This document shows positions 7,199-14,394 of a stretch of 21,780 nt of DNA, in pieces. The DNA is taken from assembly GCA_036513515.1 (NCBI GenBank), contig DATBYW010000240.1, positions 1 through 21,780 on the forward strand, written 5' to 3'. The number at the start of each line of letters is the position of its first letter. The first letter of the stretch is position 1. Below the pieces are notes generated by a model that was not told the origin of the DNA, ran no database searches, and saw only the letters and a list, made by a program, of their open reading frames with translations. This DNA is from Nephthysia sp036513515 (GTDB lineage Bacteria; Chloroflexota; Dormibacteria; Dormibacterales; Dormibacteraceae). Position numbers and translations under genes: made by a program.

Positions 7199-7394
7199 GC
7201 AGGTTGATGAAAAGGGTCGTCGAGCGAGTTGGCCATCCAGGTGGTCCAGATTCGGGCGCATTTCCGAGCACCGGAGTGAGCGCATCTGAATGATGCGGGA
7301 ACGAGGAGCACAGGAAATAAGCCCGAAGATGGGCCGCCTGGGGGCCAAGGCGCCGACGGGGCCGAAGGCCCGTAACCCTTTTTCATCGACCTGC
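7199..7394. mobile_element. 196-bp MITE-like element with inverted ends
   Basis: The left end GCAGGTTGATGAAAAGGGT (7199-7217) and the reverse complement of the right end (7375-7394) match except for one base and one extra A. The inner 133 bp recur at 192-323. No gene for a transposase is present and no clear target-site duplication is seen in the flanks. The right end joins the 3' part of a broken SDR gene. It could be a non-autonomous transposable element or the deletion remnant of an insertion sequence; the family is not recognised. Confidence 0.65.
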
Positions 7395-7766
7395 AAGGTC
7401 GCGAGCCAGCCGGCGTCCATGTTGATCGTCTGGCCGGTGATCGACCACATATCGGCCCGGCAGAGAAAGACTATGTTTCGGCCACCTCGACGGGGTCGAT
7501 CAACCTCTTGATCAGGTTGCGATGAAGGAACTGGCGGACCATGTCCTCCTCGCCTACCCCTGTCGCCAGCGCTTGCTCGGTAACCATGCGCTCGATTTCA
7601 TTGGTCCGTACGGTCGCCCTCTCTAGCACCGGCCCGGCAGGTCGACCATGACAACCTTGGCGCCGAGGGCTGCCAACCGGGCCGACAGGGCCAGACCGAC
7701 TCCAGAGGCGGCGCCGGTGACGATCGCAGTCCGATCGCTCCACTCCTCGTCAACGAGGATAGGCAT
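7395..7766 (-). pseudogene. Short-chain dehydrogenase (SDR) pseudogene
   Basis: An intact-looking start, ATG at 7766, encodes about 47 residues with the Rossmann signature VTGAASGVG and the strand AKVVMVDLPG, then hits a TAG at 7623-7625. A second piece in another frame continues NEIERMVTEQALATGVGEEDMVRQFLHRNLIKRLIDPVEVAE, then stops at 7471-7473. A third frame supplies IVFLCRADMWSITGQTINMDAGW, the classical SDR C-terminus. About half of a normal ~250-residue SDR (including the Tyr-x3-Lys active site) is missing between the first two pieces. The C-terminal pattern resembles 3-hydroxybutyrate dehydrogenases. The last frame runs into the repeat element without a stop. The gene is clearly dead. 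Confidence 0.85.
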
Positions 7767-7843
7767 GGACTATCACCGGTTTTTGGAGCTCCTCGCAGAG
7801 GCGCCCAACCCGATAGAGCTCCCCGTGTGACGCAGCCGGCCGC

Positions 7844-8263
7844 TCAACCGAACAGCTGGACTGCCCCGAAGCTGCTTGGTTGGAGAAAGCCCCGGATGTG
7901 GTTGATGAGAACCGTGGGTGTCGTCTGACTCTTGACCAGGCAGGCAAGGATTCCGAACTTCTCCGCCCTGGCCAGAGTGGAGTCATCCGGGTCCCAGTTC
8001 GAGAGGATTACCACGGCCAGCTCCCGGTTGCGCTCCTGCAGTCTCAGCTGCCTGAGCAACTCGAGGCCGTCGATGGCCGGTAGATGCATGTCGAGCAAAA
8101 GGAGGTCGAATTTGCCGTTCGCAGCCACCTGGAGTCCAGCCACCCCATCTGCGACCACGGTCACCCGGTAACCAGCGTATTCCAAACCGAGCCTGTACAT
8201 CTGAGCAACGACGAGGTCATCTTCGATGTGGAGTATCTCGAGCTCTCTACAGCGCCCCGACAT
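7844..8263 (-). CDS. Single-domain response regulator (receiver only)
   Basis: 139 residues, one CheY-like receiver. The acidic pair Glu14/Asp15-Asp16 (HIEDD), phospho-acceptor Asp58 (LLLLDMHLP), Ser88 and Lys111 (CLVKS) are all present, so phosphorylation should be possible. There is no output domain and no histidine kinase in the window, so it may pass phosphate along a relay or bind a partner. The promoter at 8273-8309 places the -10 only 9 nt before the ATG, with no Shine-Dalgarno sequence, which predicts a leaderless mRNA. The broken SDR lies downstream on the same strand. As a regulator that is itself under the shared promoter motif, it may feed back on the regulon. Confidence 0.9.
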   Translation of the reverse strand: MSGRCRELEILHIEDDLVVAQMYRLGLEYAGYRVTVVADGVAGLQVAANGKFDLLLLDMHLPAIDGLELLRQLRLQERNRELAVVILSNWDPDDSTLARAEKFGILACLVKSQTTPTVLINHIRGFLQPSSFGAVQLFG

Positions 8264-8272
8264 CTTATGTTG

Positions 8273-8309
8273 ACCCTACCCCAGCCGACCAGCAAAGAAT
8301 CAGTAGAAA
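8273..8309 (-). promoter_or_regulatory. Composite direct-repeat promoter (site 4) for the receiver gene
   Basis: Minus strand: TTTCTACTGA (8309-8300), second heptamer TTTGCTG 11 bp on, 11 nt, then TAGGGT (8278-8273). The start codon at 8263 follows 9 nt after the -10. This is the most divergent -10 among the sites with a perfect first heptamer. Bases 8310-8543, up to the next gene, show no further feature. Confidence 0.72.
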
Positions 8310-8543
8310 TAGCGCCGGTCCGGGTAAACTTCGAGCGAGGACTCGGGGGGGGACTGAGGATTCGGGGGCCGCGTGATAAGGCATGACTGAATCGGTCGGT
8401 CCACTGCCACTGGCGATTGACTGACGACCGGGACGCCAGCAAGGCGATCGGAAAAGGGGAACAAAGGCGAGCCTCGCTCCAGCGCAGCTCGAACGCCGGC
8501 GCTGGGTCGCCGCCGGCCGCATACCCGCCGCGTAACATTCTGA

Positions 8544-9683
8544 ATGGAGATGGGCGATGCGCGACCGGTGTCCCCCGAGGCATCGGTTGATCGCGAGCTG
8601 CGAGAGCGGATGGTTCTCGGGCTGCTGGCAGCGCCGGGTGTGGCGCATGATCTGGCCGAGCAACTCGCGGAGCAGCTGCCTGGCTTGCTGCGGGAGCGCT
8701 TTCCAGATGTCGAGTGGGAGGCGACCGTCGCCGTCGAGGCGTTGGCTGGCAGCCCGGCCGGCATTGGTGCGGACCTCGCCAAGTTGGCACGCCAGCGAAT
8801 GCTGAGAGAGGGTTGGCAGCTCGCCATCGTTCTCACCGACCTTCCTCTGCGAGTTGGGCGCCGGCTGGTCACCGCGCAGGCAAGCGTGGCGCTCGGCGTC
8901 GGTGTACTGTCGGTGCCCGCACTGGGCGCGGTTGCGCTGGAGGATCGGGTTGGCAACGCCGTGCTGCGCCTGGTCGAACGGTTGATGGCTCAGCGCATGG
9001 CACGCCGGGACCGGGACCGGCACGCGTCCAGAAGACGCTCAGGCAGGCGGCTCTGGATGCGCGCCCGCCTGGAAGAGCTGGCCTCTCCTATGGGACACGC
9101 CGACATGCCCGACGATGGAACTGTCCTGTTCGTGACTGCACCCGTTCCTGGCAACCTACGCCTTCTGCTGGGCATGGTCCGCGCAAACCGTCCCTGGCAG
9201 CTCATCGCCGGTCTCTCACGCGCGCTCGTTGCGGCGCTCGGAACTGCCGCCTTCGGCCTGACCTCGCCCGGCATCTGGCTGCTCACCAATGGGATGGGCT
9301 GGCCGCGACTGCTGGCGCTCTCGGTCGGTTCGGTTCTGGCCATCTGCGTGACTCTGGTCGTTGTTCATGAGCTCTGGGAGAAGAGCCCCGGGCCTGAGGC
9401 GCGGCAGAGGGTTCTCCTGATCAACCTGGCCACGATATTTACCATCGCGCTGGGGATGGTCACGCATTACCTGGCGCTGTTTGTGATCTGCGCGATCGCC
9501 GCGGCGGCGTTGATTCCCCCGAGCGTCTTTCAGATGCAGGTCCGCCATGAGGTCGGCGCCGCTGACTACCTCAGACTGGCCTGGCTCGTCAGCTCGCTCG
9601 CCACCATCGCCGGCGCTCTGGGCGCCGCCGTAGAAAACGAGTCCGCGGTGCGAGAGGCAGCCTACGGCTATCGGTCGGAATAG
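8544..9683 (+). CDS. Unidentified membrane protein with soluble N-terminal half
   Basis: 379 residues. I do not recognise the family with confidence. The first ~145 residues look soluble and alpha/beta-rich (GVAHDLAEQLAEQLPGLLRERFPDVEW, then WQLAIVLTDLPLRVGRRLVTAQASVALGVGVLSVPALG), with a possible ligand fold. A very basic stretch follows (RRDRDRHASRRRSGRR, about 153-170). The C-terminal half has four or five predicted membrane helices (about 215-240, 255-280, 295-335 and 345-365). A second ATG at 8550 is an alternative start. It is convergent with the KimA-like gene, with 30 nt between stops. No composite promoter is seen upstream. Confidence 0.8.
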   Translation: MEMGDARPVSPEASVDRELRERMVLGLLAAPGVAHDLAEQLAEQLPGLLRERFPDVEWEATVAVEALAGSPAGIGADLAKLARQRMLREGWQLAIVLTDLPLRVGRRLVTAQASVALGVGVLSVPALGAVALEDRVGNAVLRLVERLMAQRMARRDRDRHASRRRSGRRLWMRARLEELASPMGHADMPDDGTVLFVTAPVPGNLRLLLGMVRANRPWQLIAGLSRALVAALGTAAFGLTSPGIWLLTNGMGWPRLLALSVGSVLAICVTLVVVHELWEKSPGPEARQRVLLINLATIFTIALGMVTHYLALFVICAIAAAALIPPSVFQMQVRHEVGAADYLRLAWLVSSLATIAGALGAAVENESAVREAAYGYRSE

Positions 9684-9713
9684 CCGTGGCCCCAGGTGGA
9701 AGTCGGGTGCACG

Positions 9714-11945
9714 TCAGCAGCGAGGCAGGTGAAATGGGACCGTGGTCAACACAATCCCCGGCCAGCGGCGGAGAGCGACTCGAAGCTTGAGCGGGATCTG
9801 ATTGTGGAGAATCGTCTGCCACCACCTCCCCACGACCAAGTCCGGTAGGACGACCGTCATGGTCAGGTTCGGTGATTGCGCCAGTAGGGCGCGTACGTAG
9901 TTCAAGACCGGGATCACGGTGAGCCTATAGGGCGAGATCAGCACCTCCAGGGGAACGTGACGGCCCCATGCGTCCCACTCTTTGTGGATCCGCTCCGCGT
10001 CCTGGTCGTCGGGACTGACATGAAGCGCCAGGACCGGCTGCCCCAGGGAGACCGCGTAGGCGAGCGCTCGCAGTGACTGAAGGTTGAGATGGGAGAGCGG
10101 CACGACCGCAAGGTGCTCGATTTCGTCAGGGGACTCCGCTGACTCCGAAGCCAACCTCTCGCCGTCGCTCGTGTGCCGTCGCCGCCGGATAAGCCTGGAG
10201 AGGTGATGGGCCTGACTGTTGTGGGGCCGTGGCTCCGTCGCCGCTTCGGCGCATGTGTAGTGAGAATGGACACGACGGAAGACAACCACCAGAGTGGGCA
10301 CGACCGCCACGACCACCCAAGCGCCCTCGGTGAACTTCGCCACGGCAATGATGACAAGCACCGAGGCCGATAGAGCGGCGCCACAAGCGTTCACAGGCAG
10401 ACCGCGACGCCATCCGGGTTCTCGTCGCCGCCACCAGCGGACGACCATCCCTGTCTGCGAAAGCGTAAAGGAAAGGAACACCCCGACCGCGTAAAGGGCT
10501 ATGAGCGAGTCCGTCTGGGCTCGGAAGAGGATGACGAGGGTCACGGCCGCGGCGGTCAATACCAGCATCCCGTTGGAGTGGGCGAGGCGGTCGCCCATCC
10601 GCAGGAACATTCGGGGCGCGAAGCGATCGCGGCCGAGGAAGAAGAGCAGGCGCGGAAAATCATTGAAGGCGGTGTTGGCGGCCAGGACCAGGATCAGCAT
10701 AGTGGTCGCCTGTACGTACCCGTATCCGACCCCTCCACCAAACGTGTGCCTGGTGACCTGGGAGAGGACCGTCTCATTGGTCCTTGGGACTATGCCGTCG
10801 AGGTAAGCCAGCAGCGTTACTCCGGAGAACATCAGGACCAGCAATGTGATCATCCAGGTCAGCGATGTCCGGGCGTTCCTCCACTCAGGAGGCTGAAACG
10901 CAGGCACCCCGTCCGCGATCGCCTCAACGCCCGTCATGGCAGAGGAGCCCGATGCGAAAGCGCGAAGGATCAAAAAGAGGCTCAAACCCTCCACTGGAGC
11001 CACGGCGGGCGCCGGCAGCGGTGTCCAGTTGCGCCCAGCGGCCTGGAACAGTCCGACGGCGATGAGCGTCAGGATGCCGGCCACGAAGGCGTAGGTCGGT
11101 ATCGCGAACAAGGAGCCTGATTGCCGAATCCCTCGCAGGTTGCCCCAGAGGATGACTCCGATGAACAGCAGGGCGAGCTGGACGAGAGCCGGTCGGAGCC
11201 CCGGCAGCGCGGAAGTGACTGCAGCCGCCCCTGCCGAGACTGAGACGGCGACCGTGAGCACGTAGTCGGTCATCAACCCCGCCGCTGCGGTGAGCCCGGC
11301 CAGGTCCCCAAGGTTGTCGCGGGCGACGATGTAGGAGCCACCTCCACGCGGATAGGCGCGGATGGTCTGCCGGTAGGAGAGGCCGACGGCGATCATGAGA
11401 AGCACGATCACGGCGGCGATCGGTAACGAGTACGAGAGCGCCGCCGTCCCGGCCAGGATCAGGACGGTCAGCATGGCTTCAGTGCCGTAGGCAACTGACG
11501 AGAGGGCGTCGGACGAAAGCACCGCCAGCGCCTTCAGCTTGGTCAGGCGCTCCTCCACCAGGGCTGATGTGGCCAGCGGGGGGCCGAGGACAAGACGCCG
11601 CAGACGGAAGAGGAGCCGGGCCTCGGGCATCGGCGGCTCAGCAGCCTCTTCGGTGGCGACAAGTTCGCCTGGGTGTACCCGGGCGAAGCCGTCCACGTCG
11701 ACCACTCGCGCAAAGCGGCCCGTTCGGCCAAGGCCGGCGGCGCGCCTTTTCAGGTCGGGGTCGACGGGGAGCGTCTTGGGGCTGATACGCCGGCCGCCCA
11801 ACACCTCGGCCCAGTGCTCGCCTATCCGGCGCAGCACCTCGAGGTCCTCCTCGGTGAGCGGCTTCTCCCCCGCGGTCGGCAACAGCACGACTGGCTCTTC
11901 GGAAGAGGACCGACTGTCAGTGCGTTCGGGTGTCTTCCTGTGCAT
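9714..11945 (-). CDS. KimA-like APC-superfamily potassium transporter
   Basis: 743 residues. From about residue 115 it follows Bacillus KimA closely by eye: LTKLKALAVLSSDALSSVAYGTE (135-156), YPRGGGSYIVARDNLG (198-212), DYVLTVAVSVSAG, the mid-membrane SGSSAMTGVEAIADGVPAF, and a C-terminal cytoplasmic domain with the KimA-type ending RWWQTILHNQIPLKLRVALRRW...TVPFHL. KimA is a high-affinity K+/H+ symporter inhibited by c-di-AMP in Bacillus through its cytosolic domain. Asp146 and Tyr153 fall where KimA has K+-site residues (alignment by eye). An N-terminal extension of about 110 residues is absent from KimA. The ATG at 11945 is used; a later start is possible. An operator-like direct repeat lies upstream in the reverse orientation. 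Confidence 0.88.
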   Translation of the reverse strand: MHRKTPERTDSRSSSEEPVVLLPTAGEKPLTEEDLEVLRRIGEHWAEVLGGRRISPKTLPVDPDLKRRAAGLGRTGRFARVVDVDGFARVHPGELVATEEAAEPPMPEARLLFRLRRLVLGPPLATSALVEERLTKLKALAVLSSDALSSVAYGTEAMLTVLILAGTAALSYSLPIAAVIVLLMIAVGLSYRQTIRAYPRGGGSYIVARDNLGDLAGLTAAAGLMTDYVLTVAVSVSAGAAAVTSALPGLRPALVQLALLFIGVILWGNLRGIRQSGSLFAIPTYAFVAGILTLIAVGLFQAAGRNWTPLPAPAVAPVEGLSLFLILRAFASGSSAMTGVEAIADGVPAFQPPEWRNARTSLTWMITLLVLMFSGVTLLAYLDGIVPRTNETVLSQVTRHTFGGGVGYGYVQATTMLILVLAANTAFNDFPRLLFFLGRDRFAPRMFLRMGDRLAHSNGMLVLTAAAVTLVILFRAQTDSLIALYAVGVFLSFTLSQTGMVVRWWRRREPGWRRGLPVNACGAALSASVLVIIAVAKFTEGAWVVVAVVPTLVVVFRRVHSHYTCAEAATEPRPHNSQAHHLSRLIRRRRHTSDGERLASESAESPDEIEHLAVVPLSHLNLQSLRALAYAVSLGQPVLALHVSPDDQDAERIHKEWDAWGRHVPLEVLISPYRLTVIPVLNYVRALLAQSPNLTMTVVLPDLVVGRWWQTILHNQIPLKLRVALRRWPGIVLTTVPFHLPRC

Positions 11946-11971
11946 CTATGAATGGCGAGAACGGCCGTCTG

Positions 11972-11989
11972 TTTACTGACGCGTTACGG
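11972..11989 (+). promoter_or_regulatory. Reverse-oriented direct-repeat operator upstream of the KimA-like gene
   Basis: TTTACTG, 4 nt, GTTACGG: two heptamers with the same 11-bp period as the composite promoters. It faces away from the transporter gene (start 11945) and no TAGRCT-like -10 follows at 11 nt on the plus strand. It may be a repressor-type or distal site, or chance. Confidence 0.45.
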
Positions 11990-12063
11990 AAGTCGCCGTA
12001 GCCACCAGACCGGTTTCAGCATCGATCTTGACAGGATTGCCCGTGGGCGTCCCGAGTCGGACC

Positions 12064-12140
12064 TCGCCAGCATATGGCGGCCCCCGACACTAGTGTCCTG
12101 CTCAAGAAATTCGCCGGCATATTGCGGCTCCGGACACTAG
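12064..12140. repeat. Tandem imperfect 30-bp repeat with CTAGTGTCC inverted ends
   Basis: The gap 11946-12270 holds no credible gene. 12064-12093 and 12111-12140 are 30-bp units identical at 26 positions, both ending GACACTAG. CTAGTGTCC (12090-12098) and GGACACTAG (12132-12140) form a perfect 9-bp inverted repeat, and GACACTAGTGTC is itself palindromic. Similar sequence occurs at 5202-5236. These look like remnants of terminal repeats of a lost insertion sequence or members of a small intergenic repeat family; no transposase is left. Confidence 0.6.
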
Positions 12141-12270
12141 AATGGAGGCGACTGGTCCCGGTGGGAGGGGTTCTCGGCCAAGCGCTCTCCGGGCGCTATT
12201 CCGGAAGGAATGTGACGTGAGTGTTGGTGGGGCCGCGACCGCCGGGCCGGTCACTCCCAGCACTCCTTGC

Positions 12271-12669
12271 TCAGCCGACAGGATGACGAATCGTTACCCA
12301 GAGACTGAGAACAAACACGATCAGAGCGCTGCCTCCGAGCATGATCGCAATGCCGATCTCGGCCCAGTCTAGCGGCGGCAAGCTGGCTGTCAACTCCTCT
12401 GGAGGCACCGGGGTGCGGAGGTTGTCGACGCCTGCGAGCCAGGCCCGAAGCTTCAACTCGCTCAGCACGCGTTCACCTCCGGGCGGAAGCGGTGTCTTCT
12501 CCAGATGAGCCAACGCCTCCCTCAGATTGTCCTGCGTGTAGCCCAATTCTCGCACAACCATGTCCAGCGTCCGTATGGCCGAACCGGATTGATGCTCACG
12601 TCTTAGCTGGTCGATGATCGCGTACAGAGAAGCCCGCTGCTCGGTGTCCGTTATTCTTTCGACAGACAC
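12271..12669 (-). CDS. Small protein with one C-terminal membrane helix, unknown function
   Basis: 132 residues. The GTG at 12669 is chosen because a full AGGAGGTGA (12677-12685) sits 7 nt upstream; the open frame extends to 12720 but without such a site. The N-terminal ~70 residues are helical and charged (ITDTEQRASLYAIIDQLRREHQSGSAIRTLDMVVRELGYTQDNLREALAHLEK). A linker follows, then one hydrophobic segment near residues 103-124 (IGIAIMLGGSALIVFVLSLWV) close to the C-terminus, so the bulk is likely cytoplasmic and tail-anchored. No family recognised. It follows the PsiE gene by 78 nt on the same strand and probably shares its promoter (13271-13307), which suggests they work together. Confidence 0.72.
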   Translation of the reverse strand: MSVERITDTEQRASLYAIIDQLRREHQSGSAIRTLDMVVRELGYTQDNLREALAHLEKTPLPPGGERVLSELKLRAWLAGVDNLRTPVPPEELTASLPPLDWAEIGIAIMLGGSALIVFVLSLWVTIRHPVG

Positions 12670-12747
12670 TGTCGAGTCACCTCCTATCGCAACCAGCGAC
12701 GTGCCGACTGTTCGAGGCATGCACCTCGCTCGGTGTCAGCGCGCCGG

Positions 12748-13188
12748 TCAACGTATTCCATCAGTGGCATCCCCGCTTGCGGAAGCTCGCCGCCAGACAA
12801 GGATCGCCACCGCCATCACCAATATCAGCATTATCAGGATCACCAGCTCGATGCCCTGCGGGTTCCACTGAAACGAACGCTCCGCCTGGGCGGTAACGAT
12901 CAGCACGCGGCGGATCCCGGCGATGAGACCTACCACCAAGAATGGGCCCGCGTCCAGGGTGCGCTTCTGAATGGTGATCCGCACGGTGTGCAGTAACTCT
13001 GCGACGATGAACAACACCAGGGTCTTGTCCAGCACGGTGAGGACCAGTGACAGCGCGTCATACGGCCGCATGAGTTGAGACACGAGTCCTCTCGTGGTGT
13101 CCACGACCAGCAACACCGCCACCACCGCGAGGAGAGCTGCGACGAGGATGTGAATCCCGTCCTCCACCAGCTGCAAAAGGCGCTGCAA
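12748..13188 (-). CDS. PsiE-family membrane protein
   Basis: 146 residues with four predicted membrane helices (about 12-32, 46-68, 83-98 and 108-132). The pattern VVDTTRGLV, LDKTLVLFIVAELLHTVRITIQKRTLDAGPFLVVGLIAGIRRVLIVTAQ is the core of the PsiE (phosphate-starvation-inducible) family. In E. coli psiE responds to phosphate starvation and cAMP-CRP; its biochemical function is unknown. The start used is a TTG at 13188, the first candidate in the frame; a later GTG is possible. The composite promoter at 13271-13307 lies about 75 nt upstream of the start, so it is controlled by the same system as the stress genes in this window. Confidence 0.82.
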   Translation of the reverse strand: MQRLLQLVEDGIHILVAALLAVVAVLLVVDTTRGLVSQLMRPYDALSLVLTVLDKTLVLFIVAELLHTVRITIQKRTLDAGPFLVVGLIAGIRRVLIVTAQAERSFQWNPQGIELVILIMLILVMAVAILVWRRASASGDATDGIR

Positions 13189-13270
13189 ACTCTGTCGGGC
13201 CCCTTAACCAGAGTAAGGCGAACGAGAGTCTGGAGGGGTCACGAGAGGGCTCCCACGCGGCAACGTATCG

Positions 13271-13307
13271 AGTCTATTTGAGCTCGACAGTAAACGATCA
13301 GTAGAAT
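13271..13307 (-). promoter_or_regulatory. Composite direct-repeat promoter (site 5) for PsiE
   Basis: Minus strand: ATTCTACTGA (13307-13298), second heptamer TTTACTG 11 bp on, 11 nt, TAGACT (13276-13271). This is the site with the closest match between its two heptamers. The gene start is about 82 nt beyond the -10. Confidence 0.78.
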
Positions 13308-13357
13308 CGCAGCGTCGCATCTTCGAGACGAGACGACTGATTCTTCGGTCCCTCTCT

Positions 13358-14383
13358 TCAATAGCCCTCACCCAGGCTCGCCCGCCCCACGCGGCCCCGG
13401 AAAACCCAGTACGTCCACCCCTGGTAGAGCAGAACGAGCGGCAGGAAGATCACCGCCACTATCGACATCACGGTGAGCGAGTAGGGTCCCGAGGCGGCGT
13501 TGTAGATGGTCAGGTCGAAGCGCGGGTTCAGGCTGGAGACCATGACCCGCGGATACAGGTTCAGGAAGATGGTGGCCGTCAGCAGCACTATCGACGCCCC
13601 GGTTGCGGCGAAGGCCCATCCGTCCAGCCTCTCCCGAACCAGCCAGCCTGCGGCCAGGATGGAACCCAGGGCGGCGATGGGCACGATGCCGGGAACGACG
13701 CCCTCGCCCTGGACTCCGAGGGCGTTCACGTACGACCAGGCGAGGAATACGAAGACTGCGGCCACCGTGAAAGGCCAGAGCCACTGTGCAGCAACGTGCG
13801 CCCGCTGCCGGATCTCGTCGGCCGTCTTAAGAGTCAGAAAGGCGGCTCCGTGCAGGGTTACGAGCAGGAGCAGGGTCAGCCCGCCGAGCAACGCGTAGGG
13901 CTGGACAAGGTCCAGAAGGCCGCCGACGTAGTCTCCGGAAGCTCCTATCGGCACGCCGTGGAGCATGTCCGAGAATGCGATCCCCCAGAGAAGCGCCGGC
14001 AGCGCGCTTCCGAAGAAGAGGGCTCTGTCCCACCATTGGCGCCAGCGGAGGCTCCTTTCCTGATCTCGAAACTCGAAAGCGACGGCCCGGCAGATCAGGG
14101 CCAGGAGGATCAGCAGAAGGGCCGGATAGAACCCACTGAACAGCGTCGCGTACCAGTTCGGAAAGGCGGCGAAGGTGGCTCCGCCGGCTACGATCAACCA
14201 GACCTCGTTGCCGTCCCAGAAAGGGCCGATGGTGCTGATCAGGATGCGGCGGTCCCCGTCTGTCCGGCCGAGGAACGGCAGTAGGATGCCGACGCCGAAG
14301 TCGAAGCCTTCCAGAAAGAAATAGCCGATCCAGAGCAGCCCTATCAGGACGAACCAGACGTTGTTCAGGGCACCAGGGGGCAT
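13358..14383 (-). CDS. cydB: Cytochrome bd oxidase subunit II
   Basis: 341 residues, the shorter form common outside enterobacteria. The start shows the CydB signature LWIGYFFLEGFDFGVGILLPFLGRTDGDRRILISTIGPFWDGNEVWLI, with nine or so predicted membrane helices through to YQGWTYWVFRGRV. CydB pairs with CydA in the cytoplasmic membrane to form a quinol oxidase of high oxygen affinity that does not pump protons. It starts 11 nt after the cydA stop, so the two are co-transcribed. No cydDC assembly transporter genes are in the window. The gap downstream to the PsiE promoter is short. Confidence 0.97.
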   Translation of the reverse strand: MPPGALNNVWFVLIGLLWIGYFFLEGFDFGVGILLPFLGRTDGDRRILISTIGPFWDGNEVWLIVAGGATFAAFPNWYATLFSGFYPALLLILLALICRAVAFEFRDQERSLRWRQWWDRALFFGSALPALLWGIAFSDMLHGVPIGASGDYVGGLLDLVQPYALLGGLTLLLLVTLHGAAFLTLKTADEIRQRAHVAAQWLWPFTVAAVFVFLAWSYVNALGVQGEGVVPGIVPIAALGSILAAGWLVRERLDGWAFAATGASIVLLTATIFLNLYPRVMVSSLNPRFDLTIYNAASGPYSLTVMSIVAVIFLPLVLLYQGWTYWVFRGRVGRASLGEGY

Positions 14384-14394
14384 GGAAGGCTACG

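Noticed and set aside
7046..7450. Minus-strand open frame of 134 codons through the repeat element
   Set aside because: Only its first ~20 residues (SITGQTINMDAGW) are meaningful, as the end of the broken SDR. The rest is read-through of the element and the antisense of the glutaredoxin gene.
7767..7810. GGAGCTCC palindrome next to a run of five T (plus strand) as terminator
   Set aside because: For the minus-strand receiver gene the run reads as A, and no plus-strand gene ends there.
11952..12372. Two plus-strand open frames of 62 and 76 codons
   Set aside because: They cross the 30-bp repeat units and the 3' end of the gene at 12271-12669, with no recognisable protein features.
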